A stretch of DNA of 64,000 nucleotides, taken from the NCBI GenBank assembly GCA_036877525.1, contig JAZGTH010000007.1, positions 3,689,001 to 3,753,000 of the forward strand, read 5' to 3'. Below, piece by piece: positions 29,001 through 42,400 of the stretch (its first letter is position 1; each line of letters opens with the position of its first letter). The position numbers and the translations under genes are program-made. The notes beneath the pieces are model-generated. The model was given only the letters and a program-made list of their open reading frames with translations, searched no databases and was not told the origin of the DNA. Origin of the DNA: Chromobotia macracanthus (taxonomy: Eukaryota > Chordata > Actinopteri > Cypriniformes > Botiidae).

Positions 29001-32000
29001 CCTGCCCCTACCTGCCCGCCTGGAAACTTCAGGTGCGACAATGGAAACTGCATAGCGCTCAGCGAAGTGTGTGACAGGAGCGACGACTGCAATGACAACA
29101 GTGATGAGAAAGGCTGTGGTAAGTAGTATTTTTTCAGCTTTTGCAAATAATTAAAATACTGAGTTATACCTATTCTAAATAATAAAGGAAATTTAGCTTT
29201 TTTATTTCAGCTTTTTGAAAATATTTTTATAATGAACTTTCTCATCTGAATATGCCTTCGGGGTTTCAGATTTTTTTTCCATCTCAAAACCACAAACAAA
29301 TGATCTCTAAGCACTGTTTTAATCATTTTGTTCTCTTAAACAAAAGTAACATAAGCAATAAGCACCGAAAATACACAACTTTTGGTGACGCTGGTTGCTT
29401 TAGAACTTAGTTTAACTTTTTAGCATATTTACAGACTGTTAATCAACGTGTGTTTTTGTCGCAGGCATCAATGAATGCACAGACCCATCCATGCACCACT
29501 GCGACCACAACTGTACTGACACACCCACCAGCTTCATCTGCACCTGTCGGCCGGGTTACCGCCTCATGTCCGACAACAAAACTTGCGACGACGTGGACGA
29601 GTGTTCTGTCACGCCCAGTGTGTGCAGCCAGGTGTGCGAGAACACCTTGGGATCATACGTGTGCAAGTGCGCACCCGGCTTCCTCCGAGAACCTGATGGC
29701 CGCAGCTGCAGGCAAAACAGCAACATCACCCCATACTTGATCTTTAGCAATCGCTACTACCTGCGCAATCTGTCCACAGATGGCGAAGCTTATTCGCTCA
29801 TTCTGCAAGGCCTTACCAGCGTGGTTGCCCTGGACTTTGACCGGGTGGAGAAACGGTTGTATTGGATCGATGTGAGCAGGAGGGTGGTGGAACGGATGTT
29901 CTTCAACGGCACAGGCCGAGAGGTCATGGTGAACGGAGTTTTGCACGGAGAAGGGCTAGCAGTCGACTGGGTCGGAAGGAAACTGTACTGGGTGGACAGC
30001 TTCCTCGACTGCATGAAAGTGTCAGAGCTGGACGGGCGGTTTGTGAGGAAGTTAGCAGAACACTGTGTGGATGCTAATAACACATACTGCTTTGAGAACC
30101 CAAGAGCTATTGTGGTGCATCCAAAGTTTGGGTGAGTGATGAGAAACCGTGACACTCCAAATTTAAATACAGGAGTGCATCACCTAAATCAGAGGTCTCC
30201 AGCGAGGTCCACAGACCTGCAGAGTTTGGCTCAAGCCCTAATCAAGGTCTTTGGGATTGCTAGAAACATCCACGAAGGTGTGTTGGAGTAGGTGGAGCTA
30301 AAATCTGCAGGAACGTGGATTGGAGACCACTGACCTAAATAATTGGTTCTGGTGGGTCACAACCCAAAGACAGCAAGGAAATAGAGCGCTAAATGCTAAC
30401 AAAACGTGCAAGTAACTATTTTATAATGCAAAATAGACCTGTACAGGTCCTTATTTATAGACCTACACATTGTACAGATCGTATGTAAATACAGTATTTA
30501 CAGTATTTATGTAGATACAGTATTTATGTAAATAAATAATAATTTTTTACAATTTATACAGATTATTATTTCTGCTTTTGGAATTAAATGTGCTGTTTGC
30601 GCAGGTATGTGTACTGGAGTGATTGGGGAGATAAAGCTTTCATTGGACGTGTTGGAATGGACGGAAATAACAAGTCGGCCATCATCACAACTAAGATTGA
30701 ATGGCCCAATGGTCTCACTATTGACTACACTAATGACAAACTCTACTGGTCTGATGCTCATCTCAACTACATTGAGTAAGACCTGTTCTCATTTATCCTG
30801 TGAATATTTTTTATATATATGATATATAACATAAGAAAAAGTTCTACTAATGTTACTGCAAGAACTTTTTGATAATTTTGAGAGAACTTTTCTAATCTAA
30901 ATGAATGCTCATAAGGGACTGCTTTGGAAAAGTTTTACTTGCCCTAATTTTTTAGCATATAAATATATAAACAGCATATTTTGTGTGCAGCATATTTTTT
31001 ACAGACAGAACTCTTTACTTTTTCCTTTAGGTAAATAAAGACACAGTTGTTGACATACAGTTAGAATATAGAACTATAAGATGCATGTGAGCAGCATAGC
31101 TCAGATCAAAATAAAATTTGTGAGCCCTAGTTTGTGTACTATTAATACTAAATGCTTCTGTCTGTGATCTAGTTCTCTGATCTGTGAAAAGGTTCTCTGA
31201 TCTAGTTCTCTGATCTGTGAAAAGGTTCTCTGATCTAGTTCACTGATCTGTTCTCTGAAAAGGTTCTCTGAAAAGGTTCTCTGAAAAGGTTCTCTGAAAA
31301 GGTTGTCTGATCTAGTTCTTTGATCTGTGAAAAGGTTCTCTGATCTAGTTCTCTGATCTGTTCTCTGAAAAGGTTCTCTGATCTAGTTCTCTGATCTGTT
31401 CTCTGAAAAGGTTCTCTGATCTGTTCTCTGAAAAGGTTCTCTGATCTAGATGGACACCACAGGCACACGGTTTACGACGGTGTTCTGCCGCATCCTTTTG
31501 CCATCACGGTGTTTGAGGACAGTGTGTACTGGACAGACTGGAACACTCGCACAGTGGAAAAGGGAAACAAATACGACGGCTCGGGACGGCAAGCGCTCGT
31601 CAACACCACTCACCGACCCTTCGACATCCATGTGTGCCACCCCTACCGTCAGCCCATAGGTGAGCCCAGGACAGAGTAACCGGAGCGAGACGTGGTCGCA
31701 GGCGTCCCTCTTTTGTTCATTATCGCTCATTATCTCACTCTAGATCACTTTCCTTAAATATGCACTTAAGACTCTCTGCCAATATTCACGCGGTCAGACA
31801 CAATGCCGTCAGTCTTTCCTTTCTCACAGACACGAAAGACGAAATGCTTTATCATTGCTGTAATTGGCAGGAAAGGTAGTTTAAATTCTTATCTATGGTC
31901 TTCTTTAGAAAGAGGAGCTAGAGATGTGAGGCCACATCCTTGTTCTTTGTAAGAAGATATAGTCCACCTCAGCTGGTTTTCCTGAGAAAGAGTGTTATAA

Positions 32001-35000
32001 AAATAAACGGTATAAAGTGGTATAAAAATAAACGAAAATCCAAATAAAATGTTGAAATGTTTTAACATTGCCATGAACTTCTGAAAATATGTTAAATGAT
32101 CTGCTTCTAATTTATTTGACATGAATTTGTGGCAACAAACCATAGAATTGGTTGGATGCATGACCTTTGACATCAGTAACAAAAGATATGAAAGCATTTC
32201 CTCCCTCTTTGTTAGGCTAATTCTAAAAGCTTTGTATTTTTTGCACTAACTGTGCAAGATTATATGCTTAGTTGCATTTTATTATGTGCGTTTAGCATTG
32301 TTTTATCCCTGCTGTCTGCAGCCCTATCCGCACTGATGCATTAGTGGGTCACGACCTCCAGTTAAGATCCTCTGAGTCACCCTGTGTTTTTCCTCTAGTG
32401 ACGAATCCCTGTGCTGTGAATAATGGAGGCTGTTCTCACCTGTGTCTCCTGCGAGCTGGAGGTCAAGGGTTCACCTGTGAGTGCCCTGATCACTTCCTGA
32501 CCGTGCAGATAGGGGGCATGGCCCGCTGTCTGCCCATGTGCTCCAGCACGCAGTACAGATGCGCAAACAACGAGCGGTTGGTGTTTTTATTTTTATGATA
32601 TTAAAATCAAGCTGTTACAAAACTTAGTCTAAACAGCCTAGTCTACATAGACAGCTACTTTCTGAGATCGCATTTTAATTAAAGGGAACCTCAGAAGTGT
32701 TTGAATTGCATTACTCTACATAATCAGCAACTCATACAAATAGCATTCCTCACTTAAAGTGAATTAGACTCTAAATTCTGGATTTATTTGAATAAAATCT
32801 GAAAGTTTAATGTCACCAAGACAATACTAAAATGAAAGGGCTTGCATAACTAGTATCTATTGCTACTTTTTTATAATTTTATAAGGATAGATAAATTACT
32901 GTGTGCAATATATAGTTTATTTGTTTATTTTAGGTAGTTGTAATACTCTGTGGTTGCCATTTAAATAGTCATTGTTGCTGATATGGCATTAAATAAATAC
33001 AATTACTAAGATAGTGACATTGATAAAGTCACTGATAAAGTCAGGTCAACAATCTATTTAATGCTGCATTCACATTGGTCTAAAAGAATCTTATGGGAAT
33101 ATCTACAATATCATATAAGGCAGCATAATTATGTTGCTTATTAAAAAAGAACCTACCTACAAAGGAATAGCCTTTGTGTCAGGAGCTTGTCTGTGGTACC
33201 TTTAAATGCTGGCTATCTAAGCAGCTCACTAGGTTTTGGACAAGAGCATAAGATTGTTGTGATTGATGTATGTATCTATTTCCATAATAATTATGAATGT
33301 TGTTTATAAGTTGGCAATCCAATTTTGTTACTCTCCAAAGTTGTATTCCTATCTGGTGGAAGTGTGATGGTCAGAGGGACTGTAGGGATGGATCTGATGA
33401 GCCATCCACATGTCCCGTTCGGCACTGCAGACTGGGTCAGTTCCAGTGTACTGACGGAAACTGCACCAGCCCCCACTTCCTGTGTAACTCCAACCAGGAC
33501 TGTCCTGATGGCTCTGATGAGGACAGTGTGCTATGTGGTATGAAACACATTTATATCATATAAATGTCTTTAATGATGATGTGGCATAGCGGTTAAAAAT
33601 CTGAGCAGGTCACCGAAAGGTTGAGGTTTGAATTTTACAAACTTCAGCTACTGCTAAATGACTTCTTACTCACTGTCTGCATTACTGACTGAAGTAGACT
33701 TTTAATAGAGAAATGTCTCCTCTGATATACTTTGAGGTTTTATTAGGGGTGTATACGTTAGGAGTTAATATTTTGCATTAAATGCAATAAATGCATCTTG
33801 GTCTATCAGCCACGCACCAATGCGAGTCGCATCAGTGGCAGTGTGCCAACAAGCGCTGCATCCCAGAGGCATGGCAATGTGATGGCGAGAATGACTGTGG
33901 CGACGACTCTGACGAAGATCCCGCCCACTGCTCCAGCCGAACCTGCCGACCCGGACAGTTTAAGTGCAGGAATGGCCGCTGCATCCCACAGAGCTGGAAA
34001 TGCGATGTGGATGATGACTGCGGTGACAATTCCGATGAGCCCATCGACGAATGCAGTGAGTTCATTAACACATATGGGGGATGTTTTATGGAGTTTTATT
34101 TTATTAAAGCAAATCAGCGAATCAGCTCAGTTTAAAGATTCAAAGATTTTACTCATATGAATTTAAATCTCTGTCAGTATTTTTGTTATGCAAATTGTTG
34201 CTGATCAGATACATGTTGTTTTTTGTAGTGGGTCCTGAATACAGATGCGACAACCACACAGAGTTTGACTGCAGAACAAACTATCGCTGTGTTCCTCTGT
34301 GGGCCGTGTGCAATGGACACAACGACTGCAGAGACAACAGTGATGAACAAAACTGTGGTGAGCAAACCAAACAAAACAAACACATAACACATTATATTTC
34401 AAATACATTTTTTATCCAATCATCACACGGCATGTGTGGAATTGTTTTGTAATGCCCCCATTAGCAGTAATGTTAATGGTGTTGTGATTGTGTGTGTTTC
34501 ATGATTGATTGAGAGAATGAGTTATTCTTTCTCTCACACTCCAGTGGTACATTAGTGTGAGTAAAGATCAGACTCTGATTGACAGGCCGTGACCTCGAAC
34601 CTTACACCCGAGTCAAGTCTGGGGCCACAGCAGGGATTTATGGACTGTGTGTGTGTGTGTGTGTGTGTGTGAGTGAGAGAGAATTTCTTAGGTATGGCTG
34701 TATCAGGCACCAGGGTAGTTGTGTGTGTGTATGGGAGAGAGTGTGTTAGTGTAGTTGTGTGTGTGTGTGTGCAGGTGTGATTATGCATGTTTGTGTAAAG
34801 CATGTGCATGATATTTTATAAAGGTTTGGGGATGGTTAGATTTCCCTTTTTAACTGATTTTACTCTCCTGTCCTCTAAGATCTGTGTTCTGAACAGTGTA
34901 CACACACACACACACACACACAGTCCCAGGTCGTCCCTGTGTTATCAGCTCACCCTCGCTCCATTAGTGCCATCCTGCACAGAGAGGAGAGATCGCCCTA

Positions 35001-38000
35001 ATCTGAGTGTAAGAATGTACTGCCTGGGTCAGGTGGGGCACCTCTCTCTCTCTCTCTGTGTGTGTGTGCACGGATGTGTCCTCTCATTTACTCCTCTCTT
35101 CTCCTCTACACTCCTGTACTCACCTCTCCTCCTGTCTTTTCATTCTTCTTTTCTCTCCTCTCCTTCTTCTCTTTCCTCCTCTCATTCTATTTTCCTTCTC
35201 TTCTTTTCTCTTCACTCCTCTCATTTTCTCATTTCCTTCTCTCCTCGCATTCTCACTTTCTCTGCTCTCCCCTCATTCTCTCATTCTCTGCTCTCCTTCT
35301 CTCCTCTTTGCTCTTCTCTTTCTCTCCTCTCATTCTCTCCTGTAATTCTTCTCTTGTGTGTCTGGTCTGACTCATTGGTCAGTGTCTATGGGGAGGGACA
35401 CATCCTCCTGTCCTCCAACTGATCCTGGCTGTAATTAAGTCCAGGATTTGCCCTTTCTTCAAAGCTCCTCGCTGCAGTTATCATCATGTCTTTATTAAAG
35501 CACATGCCACGAGGTGCTAAAGAATGTCTTGTTTATCAGACCTGTCAGCTGTCTGTTAATATACTTTACAACAAAAAAGCAACAGCGCTCCCCCACATGC
35601 TATTCAAAGAGAATGAGAGGCAGGTTTGTGTAATCGAGTGAAATGTGTGTGTCTGTTCATGTTATTGAATATTGTGTGTCTGTTAGGTCATTGTGTACTG
35701 TGATTATAGTACACATGTTTTCCTACATGTAAATACATGTCATCTGTGTTTGCAGAAGAGTTGACCTGTGAGCCAATGGGTGATTTCCGCTGTGATAACC
35801 ACCAATGCATCCCACTGCGCTGGCGCTGCGACGGAGACAACGACTGCGGGGATGAGTCAGACGAACGCAACTGCAGTGAGTAGAAGAACTCAGAGATCTT
35901 TGGAATTCATTATAAAATGCAGCAAATGTGTGAGAGGGCAAGAAAATGGAGTCTTCAAAATTAAAGGGGAAGTGCACCCAAAAATGATAATTCTGTCACT
36001 CTTTAGTCTAATGTTTTTGCAAACCTCTATGACTTTTATTTCACTGGAGAATAATAACAGTTTGGAATAATAAAATGAACTTGAACAAATTTCTTCATGA
36101 GAAATGAGAATGAGCAAAAGGATCATTGAGGGGAAGAAATTGGAAAAACAAACACAGCAGTTTTCTTTCATCATACGTCTGCAAGGTTAACAAATAGCCT
36201 GTGCTTAACTTTTGTGGTGCTTGTTGAAAGAAGCTCTGATTTTTCCTCCCTACGGAGGAGCTGCAGGGGTGATCAGCACGGGTCGTTCCTCTAATGAACT
36301 CACCTCTGAGAAATGACCCTTTAACACAAACCCGCTCACCACAGCTGTAGTGAGCTGTATAAAACAACCCTTAGATCATCAAATAACCCTTCAGTCCAGT
36401 GAACCGCAGTTTAATAACCCTTATCTCCGTCAGAGGTGTTTGTGTGTGTAATGATTTACTGAAACATGCTGATGTTTCTGCTGTGAATTCTGGAATTGTA
36501 AAGATTTTGTGACTCATTTCTGAAGAAGAATACCAGATCAACTGAGTTAAAAAAATTAGTGTTCAGCACTTTACAGTAATAAACTGCTGGTTAACTTTTA
36601 CTTTCATTTTACTGTTATAACCCCTTCCATTTTACTGTACTGAGTAAGCCAAGCAGAAAAAATGGACAACAATGCCATTAAAGCAAGCTAAACAAATGTG
36701 TTTTATGGAACATTATATTTACAACTATGCATTTGGCAGACACTTTTATCCAAAGCGACTCACAGTGCATTCAGTTATACATTTTTTTTATTTGTGTGCA
36801 TTCAGTTATACATTTTTTAGCAAGTGTGCATGTTCCCTGCGAATCAAACCCATGACCTTTACGCTGCAAACGTAATGCTTTACCAACTGAGCTACAGGAA
36901 CACCTGTAGTTCCTGTACAGATAGTTAAAACTGTAAACTCTGATTGGATAAGTCAGGTTTGAAGCCATTGTAAAATTACAATAAACGCACCCCTGTGACT
37001 AAATGCACATTTTGGCATCCATAAACAGTGCCTGTGATCGTGTCTGATATGTTTGTTTTGCATCCACAGGCCCTCGTCCGTGCACAGAGAGCGAGTATCG
37101 CTGTGACAACCTGCATTGTATTCCTGACCGCTGGGTGTGTGATCACGACAACGACTGTGAGGATAATTCTGATGAAAGGGATTGCGGTGAGTGAAAGAAA
37201 CGGGAAAGATGGGAAAAGTCCTAAAAACATGAAAAACCTCTTGAGTTTGCCTGTGGAACACACCACCATGTTTAATTCCAGATTTATTCTCAGTTTGAAA
37301 GCGGGTGTGTGGGGAACACCAAAGATTATAAAATTAACAAGATGCCACAGTTCTATTACTGTGAATGGGGGAGCGGGGAGTGCAGCGCTCAATATGTCCG
37401 CTGTAGTGAATGAAGTCCCGCCTTCTAGTAGAAAGAGCCAATCATCAATCACTACACACTAACAACTCTCTGAGGGAGGGGCTCTGTACAGAGTGTTGTG
37501 AGACACAGTAGTTGAAGCACCCTGAACAAAACTGTTTTTTATAGTCCAATTTGAGTTTAATAAACAGAAATTATGGCATAGTGTTAATGTCAGGTTTAAT
37601 TGTTGGTCGGAAATATATTGTTTTTTTGTCACCTTAGCAATTTTAGAGATATCTGTTTTCCCCGAATTAAGTTGATAGGCTTGATCATGTATGATTCAAA
37701 TAGCTGCCAGGAGACGTTACAAAGATGGCCTCCGAGTGCAGGGACTTCGTTTAAAGGGACTTTGGGAATACCTTGTGAATGACTAGCAGGAAGTGTTTAA
37801 TTCGTTTTGTGTAGAATATTGAGAGAGATTGCCTTCATTCTTTTGGTTGAATGTGTTTCAGAGCTGCGGACCTGTCACCCAGGCTACTTCCAGTGCAACA
37901 GCGGCCACTGCATCGCAGAGCGATTTAAATGCGATGGCAATGCAGACTGCCTTGACTTCACAGACGAAAGCTCCTGTCGTGAGTGTGACATGTTAGATCT

Positions 38001-39378
38001 ATTTAAATTCTCGAAACACGTATGTCGTTGGATGATGGCTGTGGGTTACGCTGCATAAAACTAGGTTATCATGGTCAAAGACCATAATATTTTTAATAAC
38101 ATGCACTGCTGAATCATGAAAGTGTGTCATTTTTGTTTTCATGTTGACTTAAGGCTACGTGTGTATGTTTCAGCCACACGATACCCGAACAGCACATACT
38201 GCCCTCCGTTTCTGTTTGAATGTAAGAACCACGTGTGTGTGCAGCCGCACTGGAGGTGTGATGGAGATAATGACTGTGGAGATAATTCAGATGAGGAGCT
38301 TCATCTCTGCTGTAAGAAACACACACACGCTTCAGTCAGCATTTGTATCTGGAGAGACTGCTGGTTTTATGTTGAAAAATCACTAACTGGTAATGTTAGT
38401 ACAATAATCACTTAATTGTTTCAAAATCACTAACTCAGACCTTGAGTCTGTGTCTTTGCCAACTGATCAGATTTACATTTATTCCAGAGCAGACATACAT
38501 GCATTAAAGAATTAAAACAAAAGAGTACTTTAAGAACAACATCTAAGACACTAACACACCCTTCACTGCTTGTTTGTTTCCTCAGTGGACATTCCATGCG
38601 ACCCTCCGTTCCGATTCCGTTGCGACAACAACCGTTGCATCTACAGCCACGAGCTCTGCAACTCCATAGACGACTGTGGTGACGGCACTGACGAGAGGGC
38701 GGAGCATTGTGAGTAGCAGCCAATCAGTGACTGAGATTTCAATGAACATAGCTTGACAATAACAGACTAGAATTTATTAAGGTGTGAATATTGCCAATTT
38801 ATTTTGGTATGTTTGCTATATATGTATCTGTTACTGATGAAACTGGACAGATGAACAGATTTTTGTGTGAACATTTTCCTTCAGGTGTGACGCCCACTCA
38901 TGGCCCGTGCTCTGCAGACGAGTATAAGTGTGGAAACGGTCACTGTATTCCTCTGCAGTACGTCTGTGACGATTACGATGATTGTGACGATCAGACCGAT
39001 GAACTGGGCTGTCGTGAGTTTACCGCACACACGCAGACACGCAAGCAGGGAGACGTTAACAGAATGGTTCACCCAAGAATGAACATTGTGTTGAATTTAC
39101 TCACCCTTATATTAACACCCATTCCAAATGAATGAATTAATGTATTATTAATTTATTAATTTTAATGATTATTTATTAACCGTATATTGTTATATCTGTA
39201 TTATTTTCTCAAAATGAAATGTGTGGCTGAATGTGTTTTCCCTTCAGTGAATCTGGATGGTCATTTGTACTGCTTAAAAATCACTATGAAAATATAAAAG
39301 CAGTCAATATGACTCAGATCTCATTTTTGTTTATTTATATTAAAAGTTCTCTCTCACTCTGTCTTTCCCTCCCCTATC

Positions 39379-39442
<64 letters not shown>

Positions 39443-42400
39443 AGACTATGGCAGTGTTCGCTCATGCAGTGAGGGTCTGTGCGAGCATAATTGCACTGAT
39501 TTATCCAGTGGAGGCTTCATTTGCTCCTGTAGACCAGGATACAAACCCAACCCAGAGCACAAGATCACCTGTGACGGTTTGTGACCTCATCTCAATGCTT
39601 ACATGATTAGAATACATCAATAATTACAGGAAAACAGGCTAAAGAACAGAGTATTGCCTGTAATATTTACAGAGTATTGCCTGTAAAACCCTTTTCCATG
39701 TGGTAAATCCTTCATTCACCAGCACTCAATGTACTAGATCAGTGTAGTATTTACTGAAGTATTTTGAAAAGACATTTGAAAGACATTTAATGAAAGACAT
39801 TTTATAAAACCATTCTATGCAGTTTCTTATTTATTAAGGTGTTTATCACATTAAAAAAACTCATTTGAGGGCGCTTCCTTCTTTACACCAACTCAATCTT
39901 TAAATGCAGTTTTTAGCCTTTTTAGAACGTAGCCATGCTTTGCCTAGATGACATTAAGTTAGGTTTGTAAAGAAATGTATATGTAGGATCTGGTGAAGTC
40001 TGGTGTCAGATGTTCTCAGGTCCACCACAAATGTATATAATTGTATGGAACAGATGATCAGACAGCTGAACTGAGCATTAGACAGTGTTTTGGTTCTTGT
40101 ATTTGTTAACTGATGTGCTTTCTCTGCAGATATAAACGAGTGTGAGATTTTCGGGACATGTCCTCAGTTGTGCAGGAACACTAAGGGCAGTTATGAGTGT
40201 TTCTGTGCTGAAGGCTTTCGATCTGTGGGGGGGCAGCCAGGAGCCGAATGCGCTGCTGAGGGTGAAAAATACAACTTTATTATGTCTTTTAAATATATAT
40301 TTCTTTTTTAACCGTCTACTGCCCCCTATAGTTTCTTTCATATCATTTTTTCTGCTCATCATCTGGATCATTTTTAGCATTATCAATGCAGCACAAAACC
40401 TAGCTGCGTATTTTAAGAAGTCATAGCTTTTTTGTGTGTCACCAAAAAGACAGCACACATGTCTTTCACATAGAATACAGTCCCAGAAAGCAGTGCGGTG
40501 AGGTCCGTGAATAAGACTGTGGTTGAAGCAAGAGAAATAGTTATAGAAATATAGGTTTAATGTCGCAGTAGACAGGAGGACAGCTCTCTGTTACCTTCTC
40601 CATTTCAATGTCACTCTCTGCTTATTTTTCCAGGAAATCCTCCAGTTCTGTTATTGCCTGATAATGTGCGCATCCGTCGCTTCAATCTGTCGTCTGCACA
40701 GTATTCTGATTATGTGGATAACGCAGAGCACATTCAGGCCCTTGATTATCTATGGGACCCAGAGGGTCTTGGGCTCAGTAAGACACTATATTCCCTCTGA
40801 GCTGTATATGTTTAATCATAGTATAAATTCTGAGTGTCATTGTAATGTATGGTATTGAACGTTACAGGTATAGTTTACTGGACAGTGTTGGGTCGTGGTT
40901 CTGACTTCGGTGCCATAAAGAGGGCTTACATGACCACGTTTGATGACCATGGAAATAATCCCGTGAAGGAGATGAACCTCAACCTCAGATACATCTCCAG
41001 TCCTGATGGTATTGCTGTGGACTGGATTGGACGGTACCAGAAATGACCATTCGAAACTTCATAACATCAACAAATTAATGCAGATTGCCTAACTGGTACT
41101 TGTTAATCTTTTCTGTCAGGCATATTTATTGGACAGATGCTGGAACCAATCGGATTGAAGTGGCCAAACTGGACGGGCGGTACAGGAAGTGGTTAATTCA
41201 CGCGGATCTTGATCAGCCAGCTGCTATTGTGGTCAATCCTTCTCTAGGGTAAAGACTTAGTCTTAGTAATACCAGTAAATTTGGATCTTGTGGGGACTTA
41301 TTGGTCCCCATAAGGAAACAAGCTTATAAATCATATAGAACAATCTTTTGCAGGAATTGCAGTTTTCTGTGATGGTTGGAATTAGGGGTAGAATATACAG
41401 TTTATACAGCATAAAAATGATTGTGTCTATGGAATGTCCTTATAAAACATTAAAACCCAGCATGTGTGTGTGTATTAGTAAGATGTTCTGGACCGACTGG
41501 GGCAGGAAGCCCAAAATTGAAGCAGCGTGGATGGATGGACAGCACAGGGAGGTTCTGTTAGATGAAGATCTGGGCTGGCCTACAGGTTTAGCTTTGGACT
41601 ACCTGAATGAAAACCGCATCTACTGGTGTGACTCCAAGACCAACATCATTGAGTCTATGAAATCAGATGGAACTGACCGCCAAATCATCACATCAGAAGG
41701 TGAGGCACTGAAGCGGTACAACTGAAGACCCCTTAGAAGTTTGACTGGTCATTGTTCTAACGTTTATTGTCATTACAGACATCGGTCACCCCTACAGTCT
41801 AGATGTGTTTGAGGGACACGTTTACTGGACCACTAAACAAAAGGGAGAGGTGTGGAAGAAAGATAAGTTTGGTAAAGGAGAAAAGGTGAAGGTGTTGACC
41901 ATAAACCCCTGGCTGACTCAAGTGCGAATCTACCAGCAGAACAGACACAATCGTTCAGGTGAGACAGAAGATCATTCAGAACACAGTTCTACAGGTTCCT
42001 TCAAATTCGGCTGATCATTGAGAATACAATCATATGTTTTACTGCAGGAACAGATGTAGCAAATTATATAGTAAGAGATATTAAGAGTAACAGTAAGGAT
42101 ATATAAGTATATATCATGATAAAGTTATTTTTGCTGGGAATACAATATAAACATGACGTTTTTGATGATACAGTAAATTAAATTAAAGTTACAATCTGTG
42201 ACTTCAGTCTCTCAATCTCCATCTCTATTTAAAACTTAAAAGTAAAACTTAAAATTACGTGCGGAGTGATTTTCTTAATTAGGTTGAGTTTACATTCTAA
42301 ACAACTGATTTTGTACATTTTCCGGGAATTCAGACCCCACAAATTATAAATCATTATTATAAACTTGCCATTGCGGATCAGGGTAAAGTAAGGAAGCCAT

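Noticed and set aside
29556..30155. Long minus-strand frames opposite lrp2 exon 39
   Set aside because: Antisense shadows of a real 667-nt coding exon; no independent features.
31235..31468. Minus-strand frame with repeated R-E-Q-I-R-E-like words
   Set aside because: Reverse translation of the 13-bp minisatellite; not a gene.
35058..35422. Ser/Leu/Phe-rich frames up to 206 codons
   Set aside because: Produced by the CT-rich low-complexity tract inside an lrp2 intron.
39240..39300. Earlier acceptor (cccttcag at about 39247) for lrp2 exon 52
   Set aside because: The frame that follows has no EGF cysteines and runs into stops; the acceptor at 39445 gives the expected EGF module.
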